Source: Turneriella sp942492915 (lineage in GTDB: Bacteria; Spirochaetota; Leptospiria; Turneriellales; Turneriellaceae). Taken from it: a DNA stretch of 64,000 bases. Under the pieces are notes generated by a model that saw only the letters and a program-made list of their open reading frames with translations, searched no databases and was not told where the DNA came from. The position numbers and the translations under genes are program-made. This document shows, piece by piece, positions 36,180-47,500 of the stretch (positions are counted from its first letter, which is position 1; every line of letters begins with the position of its first letter). Location of the stretch: positions 620,001-684,000 of the forward strand of contig OW818662.1 of NCBI GenBank assembly GCA_942492915.1, in the 5' to 3' direction.

Positions 36180-36675
36180 CTTCCCGATTCTCAGCTATGG
36201 GCTTAAGCCCATAGCTGAAAGATCACGTGCGAGACTCGCGAAAATTGTTCTTATTTCATTAGCCATGGGCTTAAGCCCATGGCTAATGAGTTGCAAAGAT
36301 TCAAACCAAACCGGCGATGGCCCGCTGATTCCGCAGAAAGAATACAGCATCGGCAACGCGCGCGAATGGACTGAGATCGAAAAAGAACATGCACCGACGG
36401 CGCGCCGTTCGGTATTCGAAGGTAAGCCTGCCGTTTTAATTGAGGTGGCGCTCAAAAAACCAGACCAGGGGCACTACATCGAAAAAATCGGCATTATGGA
36501 CATGCAGGGCAAAGAGCTTGCTGTCGCGACGATCAAGCGCGAGCGCAATCCGCTGACGTATGCGTATTTTGACCTGAAAGTATTACCCTGGTCGGGCAAG
36601 GTGAAGGTCTTTGCCAAATGCAATAACCATGACCTGTGGGTGACCGAAGTGCGCGTGTCAGACCTGGGGGTCTGA
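36166..36675 (+). CDS. Superoxide-reductase (desulfoferrodoxin)-like lipoprotein
   Basis: A 169-residue protein whose start overlaps the end of giant gene 1 by 14 bp. Residues about 62-169 follow the superoxide reductase/neelaredoxin fold. His75 (EHAP), His103 (HYIEKI), Cys152 and His155 (KCNNHDLW) match four of the five iron ligands. The histidine of the usual HPM motif is replaced by Lys97. Cys43 in LMSC makes a lipobox, so the domain would be outside the cytoplasm; known superoxide reductases are mostly cytoplasmic or periplasmic and soluble. Two perfect palindromes (36191-36218, 36256-36289) lie in frame and encode residues 9-18 and 31-42, the latter being the signal peptide core. Catalytic activity is uncertain. 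Confidence 0.6.
   Translation: MTKINFPILSYGLKPIAERSRARLAKIVLISLAMGLSPWLMSCKDSNQTGDGPLIPQKEYSIGNAREWTEIEKEHAPTARRSVFEGKPAVLIEVALKKPDQGHYIEKIGIMDMQGKELAVATIKRERNPLTYAYFDLKVLPWSGKVKVFAKCNNHDLWVTEVRVSDLGV
36191..36218. repeat. Perfect 28-bp palindrome, GGGCTTAAGCCC family
   Basis: The sequence reads the same on both strands, with the core ATGGGCTTAAGCCCAT and arms TCAGCT/AGCTGA. It starts 12 bases after the stop codon of giant gene 1 and lies inside the reading frame of the superoxide-reductase-like gene. Confidence 0.9.
36256..36289. repeat. Perfect 34-bp palindrome, GGGCTTAAGCCC family
   Basis: It has the same 16-base core as the palindrome 37 bases upstream but different, still perfectly paired arms (TCATTAGCC/GGCTAATGA). 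It is in codon phase and encodes the hydrophobic core and lipobox residues SLAMGLSPWLMS of the superoxide-reductase-like lipoprotein. Confidence 0.9.
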
Positions 36676-36684
36676 AGGCGGGCA

Positions 36685-36706
36685 GGGGGTAACGACCCCG
36701 TTTTTT
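36685..36706 (+). terminator. Rho-independent terminator
   Basis: GGGGT/ACCCC stem with the loop AACG, then G and six T. It lies 10 bases after the superoxide-reductase-like gene and should end the transcript that began at giant gene 1. Confidence 0.75.
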
Positions 36707-36740
36707 GGACAAAAGTTCCCGTTGTGGCTATATTTCAGCC

Positions 36741-36992
36741 ATGGAAAACAGCGGTGCCGTAACCGAGGCACAATCGACGACAGAAATGAAACCCGAATTC
36801 ACCGGTCAGACGACCGTCGGTGAAGCGCTGCGCATTCACCCTGAAGCGGGGCTAGTGCTCGCGAGCTTTCACCTCGGCGGCTGTTCGCACTGCGGTATCA
36901 ATGAAATTGAAACGCTCGAGCAGGTCTGCATGGGGTACGGCGTACCGATCGATGCTCTGCTCGCGAGCATGAACGCACTTCTTGAAGATTGA
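36741..36992 (+). CDS. DUF1858 redox-disulfide protein
   Basis: An 83-residue protein. Residues about 20-80 match the DUF1858 family, often called the hybrid-cluster-protein-associated redox disulfide domain: TVGEALRIHPEAGLVLASF, then a C-x-x-C pair (Cys48, Cys51) in GGCSHCGINEIETLEQ. These small proteins are thought to be redox partners, but the partner is unknown. No hybrid cluster protein gene is in the window. Its position next to a superoxide-reductase-like gene suggests an oxidative or nitrosative stress link, though a terminator separates them. Confidence 0.75.
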   Translation: MENSGAVTEAQSTTEMKPEFTGQTTVGEALRIHPEAGLVLASFHLGGCSHCGINEIETLEQVCMGYGVPIDALLASMNALLED

Positions 36993-37029
36993 TTACATTT
37001 GGTGGGCAAAGCCCACCAAACGTAATCAA
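36989..37029. terminator. Bidirectional hairpin between convergent genes
   Basis: A stem of 19 positions (TTGATTAC and TTTGGTGGGC with their complements) has one A-C mismatch and the loop AAA. It overlaps the stop codons of both convergent genes and probably ends both transcripts. Confidence 0.7.
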
Positions 37030-37265
37030 TTAACAAACACTTCTAGATGTTGAATATCACGAATCGCAAGGTGTGACTGCACGCCGCGGGGCGTTGTAGA
37101 AACCACGTTTTCGCCTTCAATTTTGCGCATCTTCGAGAGCGTGATGCGCTCGCCGGTTTTTAAGGTTACCTCGAGATCGAGCCCCTGGTGTTTTACGTAT
37201 TGAGAGAGTACTTTCTTGAACTTGTTACGGCTGGCCGCAATTGAAGGTTTACGAGTTGAATGCAT
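37026..37265 (-). CDS. Small basic protein of unknown function
   Basis: A 79-residue protein with a basic N-terminus (MHSTRKPSIAASRNKFKKVL) and a strand-rich second half (LEVTLKTGERITLSKM, then HLAIRDIQHLEVFV). The second half recalls small barrel (Sm/Hfq-like) folds, but no signature residue of Hfq is seen. An AAGGAGC ribosome site lies just upstream of the ATG. It is convergent with the DUF1858 gene. No family recognised. Confidence 0.6.
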   Translation of the reverse strand: MHSTRKPSIAASRNKFKKVLSQYVKHQGLDLEVTLKTGERITLSKMRKIEGENVVSTTPRGVQSHLAIRDIQHLEVFVN

Positions 37266-37549
37266 GGATGCTCCTTATGGTACGCTGGTACCGGGAACGT
37301 TTGCCCTGGCATAACGCTCCCCAAAAATAGTCGCGGCATCCATGCCGAATCAAAACCCGCCATCCGTGGTAGGTGCCTTATGTGACATAATTAGTATCGA
37401 CGCTTCTTGAGATTGCTTGAGCGAAATTGTTTCGGTTGAAGCCCGTTCAAACGAAGCTGGGGCAGGTTGACCCCGTTTACAGGGCCAATACACCGGTTGC
37501 GGCGGCTAAATGTACGTAGGATATACCCCACATACGATTCTATGCCCTG
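37266..37549. other. Non-coding stretch with no clear feature
   Basis: No gene is supported on either strand here. There are scattered short inverted repeats, and GCTTGAGCGAAATT at about 37,418, which recurs in the arm of the hairpin at 37550. Confidence 0.4.
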
Positions 37550-37596
37550 ATAATTTCGCTTGAGCGAGTGCGAAGCACTCTCTCAAGCGAAATTAT
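37550..37596. repeat. Long hairpin with GAA loop
   Basis: A 47-base palindrome. The outer 15-bp stem (37550-37564 with 37582-37596) and inner 6-bp stem GAGTGC/GCACTC are separated by a C-T mismatch, and the loop is GAA. It lies upstream of tRNA-Phe. Confidence 0.75.
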
Positions 37597-37664
37597 GCTT
37601 TACCCAAGGTTTTGAACGCAGGTTTCTCCGAACGGAATTTTTCCCGTCAGGGAAAGGTGTCTGG

Positions 37665-37737
<73 letters not shown>

Positions 37738-37746
37738 AAACTAAAA

Positions 37747-37772
37747 GCTTGGCCGCCATTTGGCGGCCAAGC
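37747..37772 (+). terminator. Hairpin after tRNA-Phe
   Basis: A perfect 12-bp stem (37747-37758 with 37761-37772) with a two-base loop, 10 bases downstream of the tRNA. A second GC-rich inverted repeat follows at once. There is no T-run directly after it; a run of eight T appears at about 37,813. Confidence 0.5.
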
Positions 37773-37899
37773 GGCAGCTTGCCGCCGATAATCAGAACCA
37801 AGATCAATCCTAACTTTTTTTTGCCGCAATGGTTTGGGATTAACGTATATTGAGTGTAGGTAAGGCCCGCCACACGGCGCGCGTACAAATGAATTTGGG

Positions 37900-38053
37900 G
37901 CTGCCCTACAGCACCCCGTAAACCAGAGGCCTCGGAACTTTCCGCAGGAAAGTTCCTGCTAAAGCGCTTCGCTGCCTCTGGATTACGCCGACGCCTTGGC
38001 GTCGGTACGGGTGCTTTCAGGCATCCCGCGGTTTTCCGCAGAGGCGGAAAACC
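37900..38053. repeat. Large branched palindromic element upstream of ssrA
   Basis: Nested inverted repeats could fold into a multi-branched structure. The outer stem is 37910-37920 with 38006-38015 (AGCACCC-CGTA/TACGGGTGCT, one bulge). CCAGAGGC (37923) pairs with GCCTCTGG. Hairpins GGAACTTTCC-GCA-GGAAAGTTCC (37934-37956) and CCGACGCC-TT-GGCGTCGG fill the branches. A 10-bp hairpin (38030-38053) lies three bases before the tmRNA. No protein is supported here. Confidence 0.6.
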
Positions 38054-38056
38054 TTA

Positions 38057-38416
38057 GGGGACGCATTGGCTTCGATTGCCGATTTGGTTGTTTGAAAAGC
38101 ATGCATGGTAGCCTCCACAAAAGGCAATCTGTATAACTGCAGAAAACGAAACTTACGCTCTCGCTGCTTAATCGCTAGCGAAAGCAAACTGGCTTCGGCC
38201 GGTACGGATTATGCTCTGAGTCTGCGGAAGGCATAATCTTAACCTACAGCAGAATAGAAGGTACGTGCGCGGCGCGCGTATTTTTGAAGTTAAGTCGCTA
38301 AGCGAACGAATGGCCTGTCGATGGGCTGCCGGGAGCCGAAAAACCATACACCGACTAAGCATGTAGAAAGCAGATGACCCAGCGGCAAGACGCGGGTTCG
38401 ACTCCCGCCGTCTCCA
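38057..38416 (+). ncRNA. ssrA: Transfer-messenger RNA (tmRNA)
   Basis: A 360-base tmRNA that rescues stalled ribosomes and tags the unfinished protein for degradation. The 5' end GGGGACG pairs with the 3' CGTCTCC (one G-T pair) to form the acceptor stem, and the T arm CGCGGGTTCGACTCCCG precedes it. The tag frame starts at GCA (38139-38141) and encodes AENETYALAA followed by TAA (38169-38171); an -ALAA end is the usual protease signal. CCA is not encoded. It lies directly upstream of giant gene 2, separated by a strong terminator. Confidence 0.95.
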
Positions 38417-38470
38417 AAACCGTGTTTTCTCTGAAAGGCGTAGCCTTTCAGAGAAAACACGGTTTTTTTT
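38416..38470 (+). terminator. Strong Rho-independent terminator of ssrA
   Basis: A 24-bp perfect stem (38416-38439 with 38443-38466), loop GTA, followed by an unbroken T-run. It begins at the last base of the tmRNA, so giant gene 2 needs its own promoter in the next 40 bases or must rely on readthrough. Confidence 0.9.
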
Positions 38471-38505
38471 GTCGTAAGAGTACGAAAGAGTACGTCGCAA
38501 CACCT

Positions 38506-41500
38506 ATGCGACTATTCAGCGGTGCCAAACTGGCCCTTTTGTTGGGGGTTTCGGCGTTTGCCCTAAACTGCTCAGGCAAGACCTACAGCACATTTTTTCA
38601 GCCATTCGACCTTGTATTCGGAGCCCGTGCTAATTCTTCTGTATCGGTCGCGCTTCTGACGGCGACGCCTTTGACGAACACTCGGGTGATGCTGACTTTT
38701 TCGAAGCCCGTGACGCTGGCGTCTGGGCAGCTGGTGGGCAACTACCGCATCACCGATTCGACGGGCAATGCACTTCAGATTCTTGCAGCGTCGCGCGACC
38801 CGAACAATTCGAATATCATCTTCATTGATACAATTCCACAGACAGCGGGCGGCACATATACCGCCGTGGCCTCCAATATTGTGGGTGTGGATGGCTCATC
38901 GCTCGGCAGCTCTAACTCTGCAACGTTTACTGCTCCCAATAACGCGGACCAGACCGGCCCTGCATTTGGTTCCGTGAGCGCCATCAATGCGACGACGGTC
39001 GAGGTCTACTTCAGCGAGGCCGTGGCGCAGACGGTAAACAACGCGACGTTCGGCGGCTATTTTGATCTCTATACCAATGCCGGTTGCACGACGGGCAATG
39101 TTAACGTGGCGAGCGCCGTACGCGACACTTCGAACTACGCGAAGGTAACTCTGACGAGTGCGGCGATGACCTCTGGCACAACGTACTATGTGTGCGGCAC
39201 GGCGAACGTGCGCGACATTTGGGGTAATGCAAACACAACGGTGATTGCCGGCGCCGCGACGTTTGTTTCAGGCAGTTTTGTCTACAGCGCACCCACGCCG
39301 CGCGTGGTGAGCGCCATTTCTTCTTCTTCATCTTCTGTTTTGGTCACATTCGATCAGGCGATGACCACGACGGGGGCCTTTGTCGCGACAGGTAATTATA
39401 CCTTTAGTGGCTGCGGTGCTTTGGCTTCGACGGGCGCAACGGTCACGGCGATCGGCACGACGCAGGCGCTCTTGACTTCAATGACAACGGGCACGGCCGG
39501 CACGTGTACTGTCACCGTGAACACCGCAGTCACTTCTGCGCTAGGTGCCGCGCTCACAGGCGCGACGAACACTGCCATCTTTAGTTATACTAGCAGCGCG
39601 GCGACTGACACGACGGCACCGGCAGTCGTGGGTGTAACGACGACGAACAGCACGACGGTGGTCGTGACCTTTTCAGAGAACGTGACGGGTGCGAGCATCG
39701 CCGATTTCAATCTTTCCCCGGCGCTGAATATCACGAACGTCAACTGTGTCGGCAACGTGTGCACGCTCACAACCGACCCGCAGTCGACGACGCCATACTC
39801 TCTTTCTATTACGAACAACGACGGCGGCATTCAAGATACCGCAACACCGACTGCGAACACACTTTCGACTGGCAGCACGACTTTTACGGGCGACGGCAGG
39901 CCTTATATCGTTGCGATCTATCCTGTTGATAGCGGCACGGTGATGGTCGAATGGTCAGAGCCGATTACCAATAATGCTTCAGTGAATACGACCGATTACG
40001 CTATCGCGACTGGCGCGACAATTACCGCGGCGGCGCTCGATCCTGCTGGCACCGACCCTTCGAAGTTTGTTAAGCTGACAATTTCACCAGTACTGACTTC
40101 AGGCACGAGCTATACTTTGACCTATACTGATGGCGCCCCGACCTCTGCGGATACGACTGGTAACGGAACACTGACAACGGTTCCTGGTGGCGGCACTTTT
40201 ACAGGCCCGACGGCGACGACCGCACCGCAGGTAACGACCGCTTCATCGACCGCCCCGACAGTTGTGATTGTGAATTTCAACGAACCTCTGAATAATTCGA
40301 CGATTGATACGGCAGATTTTGTTCTGACGGGCGCCGGGTGCCCGACAGTTGTTGGCAGCGCGAGCCAGATCGCGGCTGGCGTTGTGCAACTGGTGGTGAC
40401 CTCGACTGCACCTGCTTCTGCCGCGACTTGCACTGCTACGGTGACTGCTGCTTCGGTATCTGACCTTGCCGGCAATGCGATCGCAGGCACGAACAACAGC
40501 GCGACTTATTCTTATACGGGCACCAACGCCGGCACGCCTGACACGACGGCGCCGACGATCGCCTCAGCGGTTGCCATTTCGAACAGCGAAGTGCGTATCT
40601 ATTTCAGCGAACCTGTTTCGACCACGGGCGGGGCGACAGGCACAAATTCAGGTTCAAACCCCGCGAACTACAGCTTTTCCCCAACACTCACAGGTGGAGT
40701 TCAGAGCATCACTTGCACGGCGACTTATTGCAGCGTAACGCTGAATGCGCCGGGCACCAGCGCCGTGGGTTATTCTGTCACGATCAGCAACATACAAGAC
40801 CAGGCGGCGCCAGCGAACACAATGGCGTCTGCTTCTGTGAATTTCTCTGGCATTGGTTCATCGGTGACTGCACCGACGCTGTATCAGGCGGTGCTGATCA
40901 ATTCGACGACGGTCGAGCTTTCATTCAGCGAACAGATGGATCTTGCGAGCTCACAGACAGTGGGTAACTATGCAGTCACCGGCGGCAATACTGTTTCTGC
41001 GGCAGTGAGGCAGGCAGATACGACGAAGGTACGCCTGACACTTTCACCGGGCGCTTATGGTTCATCGAACAGCTACACGGTGACAGCGAGCACGCTGACC
41101 GACACTGCCGGCAATACGATTGGCACTCCTAATAGTGCGACGTTCAGTGGTTCAGCGACTTCGCCTTCAGCTGCATCTCTGGCTGCTGCTTCTGATACAG
41201 GCACTGTTGGCGACAACATCACTGGCGCCGCTTTCCCGAGTCCCGGCCTGCAGTTCACGGGTACGACGACTGCAAACACGACAGTTTATCTTTATGACGA
41301 TGGCGTTCTGGTTGCGACGGCTGTTTCCAATGCTTCGGGTGCTTATACGGTGACGCTGGCGAGCAATACGACAGTGGGTCAGGGCGCGAATATTTTTACC
41401 GTTGCTACGGTAGGCCCGACGGGTTTAGTCAGCGATATTTCACCTGGCGTGACGATCACTTATGACAGCAGCGTTCCTGCTGCGCCTGCAGCACTTGATC

Positions 41501-44500
41501 TTGTTGTCGGTTCAGACACTGGTGTTTCGACGACCGACAATATTACAAGTTCCGCGACTCCTTCATTCACGGTCACCTGCGAGACCGGCTCCTCTGTTCA
41601 GCTTTATACCGATAACCCTGCTGCAGGTACGGCAACGGGTAGTGCGGTGACATGTTCCGGTGGTACCGCGACTCTGACTGCTGCGACGCTTGGTTCTGGC
41701 GTTCACAACATTACAGTTCGTCAGACAGATGTGGCGGGCAATCAGAGCGTAGCCTCTGGTGCGCTTTCAGTGACGGTTGATACTACCGCTCCTGCGTTGA
41801 ACACGCATCCATTGACAGGCAACACAACTTTGACTCTTACTTTTGCAGAGAACGTTTATAATTCGACGGGTGGCAATCTTGCGACGACAGATTTTGCGGT
41901 TGCGTTTGCTTCTAATGGTGGCGCTACAAGCGCTTCAATTACCGGCATTACCCATACAGCTCCCTCGGGTACGGTTGTTCTGACGCTTTCGTATGTCGGT
42001 ATTATAACAGGCACAGAGACGATTACTGTGACGAACGTGGCGAATGCAGTGATCGACGTTGCCGGCAATGCAGCGAACGTGACGACAGGCGCGAAGACTC
42101 TTTCAGCGATTGGCGTAGCGAGTATCACGGGAACTCCGACCTATACTGCAGTTGCGCCTGTTTCTGGTGGTACTACGGGATATATTTCGATCACGTGGAG
42201 CGAAGGTGTTTATACGAATACGGGCGCCGCTGGAGCGGTTGTTGCGGGCGACTTTACTGTTGCGTTCACGCAAAACAGCGGTAATTCTACCGCTGCAGTT
42301 GTGAGCTGTGTGACCGATACTGCGAGCACGAGCTGCCCGGGCACTGCGCCTGCGGCTGGTGCGACGTCGATGCGCCTTCAGATTACGAACACTGGTGCGA
42401 CGAGTGGCGTAGAGACAATTCAGGTGAGCGCGGCTACGGGAGAGATTCACAGTGCGACGAACGGCTTGACACCAAACACTGTGAATACGGGCACGCTGAC
42501 TTTTCCTGATCGTTTTGCTCCATCAGCTCCTGGTACAGCCGATATGGTATCTGGCACTGACAGTGGCACATCGAACAGCGACAATTACACGAGCAACCAG
42601 ACCCCTCAGTTTACAGTCTCTTGCGAGACGGGCGCAACGGTTCAGCTTTATACAGATAACCCTGTTGCGGGTACGGCAACTGGCAGCACGGGTACCTGCG
42701 CTGCAGGTACCGTGACGCTTACAGCGGGTACGCTTGCAGCGGGCGCGCATAACATCAGCGCGCGGCAGACCGATGCGGCATCAAACCAGAGCGTTGCTTC
42801 GACGGGCCTTGCTGTCACGATTGATACTGGTAACCCTGCAGTGACCGGCACGCCTGATTTGCAGGCAGCAAGTGACCTGGGTTCTTCTTCGACGGATAAT
42901 CTGACAAATGACACGACGCCCACCTTCGACCTCGCTTGCGAGACCAACGCTTCTGTTCAGCTTTATGTCGATGCGGTCGCCACAGGTTCTGCAGCGACAT
43001 GCGCTGCGGGCACGGTGACACTGACGACGGGTATATTAGGCGAGGGCGCTCGTTCGATCACTGCGATTCAGACCGACCCTGCAGGCAATGCGAGCGCCGC
43101 ATCGGGCGCTCTGTCTGTCACGATCGACACGACCGCGACTGCAGCGACAGGCACACCTGATCTGGCGAACGGTTCTGATACCGGTTCTTCAAACAGCGAT
43201 AATATCACGAACGATACAACACCAACTTTTGACGTTAGCTGCGTGAACGGGACGAGCGTTCAGCTTTTCGTCGATGCGGTTGCCTCTGGTACTGCGGCCA
43301 CGTGCGCTGGCGGCACTGTGAATCTGACTACTGCTGCCCTTACAGCGGGCACGCGTTCGATCACTGCGGTGCAGACCGACCCTGCTGGTAATGCGAGCGT
43401 CGCTTCTTCAGCGCTTTCAATCACTCTTGACACAACTGCCGATGCAGCGACGGGCACGCCAGATCTTCAGGCAGCGAGCGACCTGGGTTCTTCTTCGACA
43501 GACAACGTCACGAACGACACGACACCGACGTTTGATATCAGTTGCGTGACTGGTTCGTCTGTTCAGCTTTATTCAGATGCAGTGGCAAGCGGCACGGCGG
43601 CGACGTGCGCTGGCGGCACAGTGGCACTGACGACCGGCGCTCTGGCAGCAGGTGCGCGTTCGATCACTGCAATTCAGACCGACCCTGCAGGCAATGCGAG
43701 CGTGGCTTCTTCTGCGCTTTCTGTAACGATAGATACGGGAACTCCGGCGGCGCCAGCTGCGCTGAACCTTGCCGACGCCGATGATACGGGCACTTCTAAC
43801 AGCGACAACATCACGCGCAACACGACTGCACTGACGATTGACGGTACGTCAGAGGCGAATGCGACGATTCGCATTTACCTGACGAGCAGCGCGGGTACTC
43901 TGTTGCAGACAGTGACTGCCAGCGGCGGTGGTGTCTGGTCCGGGGATATCACCCTTGCAGAGGGAGTGAACTCTGTAGTTGTAACCGCGACCGATGCCGG
44001 TGGCAATGCGAGCGCCGATTCGACGGGTCTTTCGATTACTGTTGATACAACAGCGCCGACCAATCAGGATACTGTTTATGCTGCTTCTTCAAGCCGCCTT
44101 GGCGGTGGCTCTGTTACTATTGTGAGTTCAGGTACTGCGTCTAACCGCGTGTGGTTCGCACCTTCGGGCACGACCACGTTTGCCGCTGGTGCGACGATGA
44201 CCGAGGCTGCTTCGGGTACTGCGACAAGTATACTGGCGCCTGCAACTGCGGGCAGCTATAAACTCTTCGTGATCGACCTTGCCGGTAATATTTCGTCAGA
44301 ATCGACAGCAACGCTGACGGTCGACAATACCGCGCCGACAATTTCATCCGTCGCGCCTGCGACGAATGCATTTGTCAACACAGCGAATGTGAGCTATACA
44401 ATTAATGAGAACTGCGCATCGGGCAGCGTGGTGTGGACGCGCACTGGCGGTACGGCTGACGTGAACCACACGCAGGCACTGACGGGTGCTGAACTGACAG

Positions 44501-47500
44501 CGGGTACAAAGACCAACATCACGCTAACGAACAACCCCACTCTGGTTTCTGGCGCGATCTATACCGTGGCTTTCAACTGCACCGATGCCGCAGGCAACGC
44601 TGCTACTGCCGTATCTTCGACAAACGTAACTTTCGATACGACTTTACCGGTAATTTCTGCCGTAACGCCTGCAACCGGCGCTACGGTGAACAGTACTTCG
44701 GTCAGCTATACGCTGTCTGAAATCTGCGAGTCAGGTACTATAACCTGGACGCGCACGGGCGGTACAGCCGACGGTTCAAGCCCCTACACGCGTGCGCTGA
44801 CGGGCTCCGAGCTCAATGCCGGCACGTTTACTGGCACGATTACCAACAACCCGACTTTGGTCGACGGTTCGATATATTCTGTTGCGTTTAACTGTTCAGA
44901 CCGCGCCGGTAATGCCGCGGCTGCGGTGACTTCAACGGGAGTCACGTATTCACCGGGTGTTCTGCAGATTACTACAGCGACGACTCTGGATACGGATAAC
45001 GATGGTAAGATCGACACGTATCGCGTCGGTTTCAACAAGTCGGTGAATGATTCGACTTTTCCAGGTTATTCAGCGAATGCTTTGGGTTCGGTGACGACAC
45101 ACTGGCTTGTTGCGGGTTACAACAACGTGCGCATTCTTCACGGCACTGCAGTGAGCTTCGCGACAGATACGGTGAACGATTCCGTCATCTACGTTCGCTT
45201 TGACGAGAACGTTTTGGATTGTACAGTTGCGACGCAGGTTGGGTGTGATACCGATTCTAAACCCGACCTGACGACGACGGCAACACCCGGTCTACAAGAC
45301 CTAGCTGCAGCGACGATTGCGCAGGTGAACACGGCCGCTGTGACCGAAGCTGACGGTGCGCGTCCAACACTTGTTGCCGCGCGTTCCCTGAGTGCGACGA
45401 GTGTCGATGCAATTTTCAGCGAACCCGTAGATACGGTTGAAGCGCAGTTGAATACGAACTACAGTATCACGGGTGGCACTAACCCGACTGTTTCGGCTGC
45501 TGTTCGCGATGGCACGAACACGAACATTGTTCACCTGACAACGGGCGCACAGACAGGCGGTCAGGCGTATACTCTGATGGCCAACACGAATGTAAAGGAC
45601 CTTGCGAACTTCAACCTGAACAGCTCTGCGAATACCGCCGCTTTCAACGGCGTGGTTGACCCTGTTGTTTCGAGCATCGTGACGACGTCTGCGACGACGC
45701 TGACGATCACGTTCAATGAATCAGTAACTGCTGCATCCGCCGAGTGCGCGAACCAGACTGCGTGTGCGCTGATCTATCAGAATCTTTCTTTGCCGGTATT
45801 GACTGCGGTATCAACCGCCGGTTCAGGCAACAATGCGGCGACGTATACACTGACGGTGAACCCGATGATCGAAGGCCAGGCGTACACGACGTCGGTTCTG
45901 GCGACCAAGATCGTGGGTGTGGCTGCTCCGGCTGGCCGCTACGTTTCATCGCCGAACAACGCGGCGACGTTTAACGGTGATGGTAAGCCGGCGGTGAATA
46001 TCGCGGCTGATAACGCGACTGAATGCCCGGCGAATGGCCCCCAGCGGCGCGTAGTTGTGCAATATGATCAAGCCGTGTTGACTGGTGGTGGTGCAAACGC
46101 TGCCGATACTGCAGCGAATTACTCAATACCGAACACAACGACTGACAGCCCGCAAGGTTGCGTCGATAGTGCACAACCTTGCGGTACGGGTACGAATCAG
46201 ACGGCAAGCTCAGTTACGTCGTATGGTGGCAATAAATTTGGCATCAATTTTGGCGCGGCCTTTGATAGCGATGCGAGCCAGTACGTCTTGAAAATTGTCA
46301 ACGTGCGCGATGCCAATAGCAATTCAGTCGCCGTACCAACTAACTTGACTTTTCAATGCGGCAACGACACGACAGCACCCAGTCTGATCGGTGTGACCGT
46401 GGTCTCTGCAACTGCGGGGTCGACGGTTATTCTGCTGACTTTTAGCGAAGCGGTAGCGAGTGTCCCTGCGAATACGGCAACCAACTATCGCTATGATACA
46501 GCGGCCTATGGCGCAGGTGTGAATAGTGCAGTACGCCAAACGAATACCGCTCAGGTGCAGGTTACCTTTCAACCGGCGCTTTCGAATGGCGGACATCAGT
46601 TGCGTACCATTAATCAGCAAGACCTTGCTGGTGCGCCGAACACAATCGCCGACAATGGCATCAACAACGTGCAGCCCTTCATCGTGAATGCACCGACCGG
46701 ATTTGCCGGTGGCCCTGTGTTCACAGATCCGTTTGCCGATGGTTCTCCAGCAGGTCAGATCATTATATACGATGACAAGATTGTCTTGGGCTGGGATGGA
46801 AATTCTTCGCAGTTTTTTGAGATGAATAAGGGACTCACAGTCGCGCAAACGATCACACTCGATGCTGATGGCAATGCGACAGCGCCCTATAGTGATTTCT
46901 CTGGCTATGTCAGTACAGGTGGCAGCGGGACTCTTACGGGCCTTGACGCTATCAGCGCGGGATGCGTCGGCGGGACAAATTCAACGCCAAAGATGTCAGG
47001 CACCGCGTGTACGGGTGCGCCGGTGAACGGTACGGAATATGTGTTTGCCGGTGGTTTTAATACTACAGGGTTCTACCAGAGTGTTTTCTATTCGACCAGT
47101 AAGAGTTCGAATGCGCCCATTTTTACCTTCACCGAGAGGGGTGGCATTACCAATTCGGATAATACTTTCAGGTCAATGTCAATAGTCGTGTTTCGCGATT
47201 ATCTATTCGTAGCTTCACCGCACCGGGGCACGCAGGCGCCACGTGTCGGCCGAATTTGTATTCACCCGTCTGGTTGTGATCAAGATAATAATGGGTCACG
47301 TGAAACGGCACAATGGGCTGCGCCACATGATACGCGGGCGGATTTCATGAATATGATCGGTAAATCAGGCCTGATTGACAACGGAAATGAAGACGGTGGC
47401 ACTGCTGGCGGTAACACTGTCGCATTAGATACGATGTATGAGCACGATACCGATGGCGCTGGTGCAAACGTTTCTCAGTTGTATGTCGCCAACGGTGGAA

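Noticed and set aside
38374..38505. N-terminal extension of giant gene 2
   Set aside because: The open frame runs through the tmRNA 3' end and its terminator; the signal peptide starts at the ATG at 38506.
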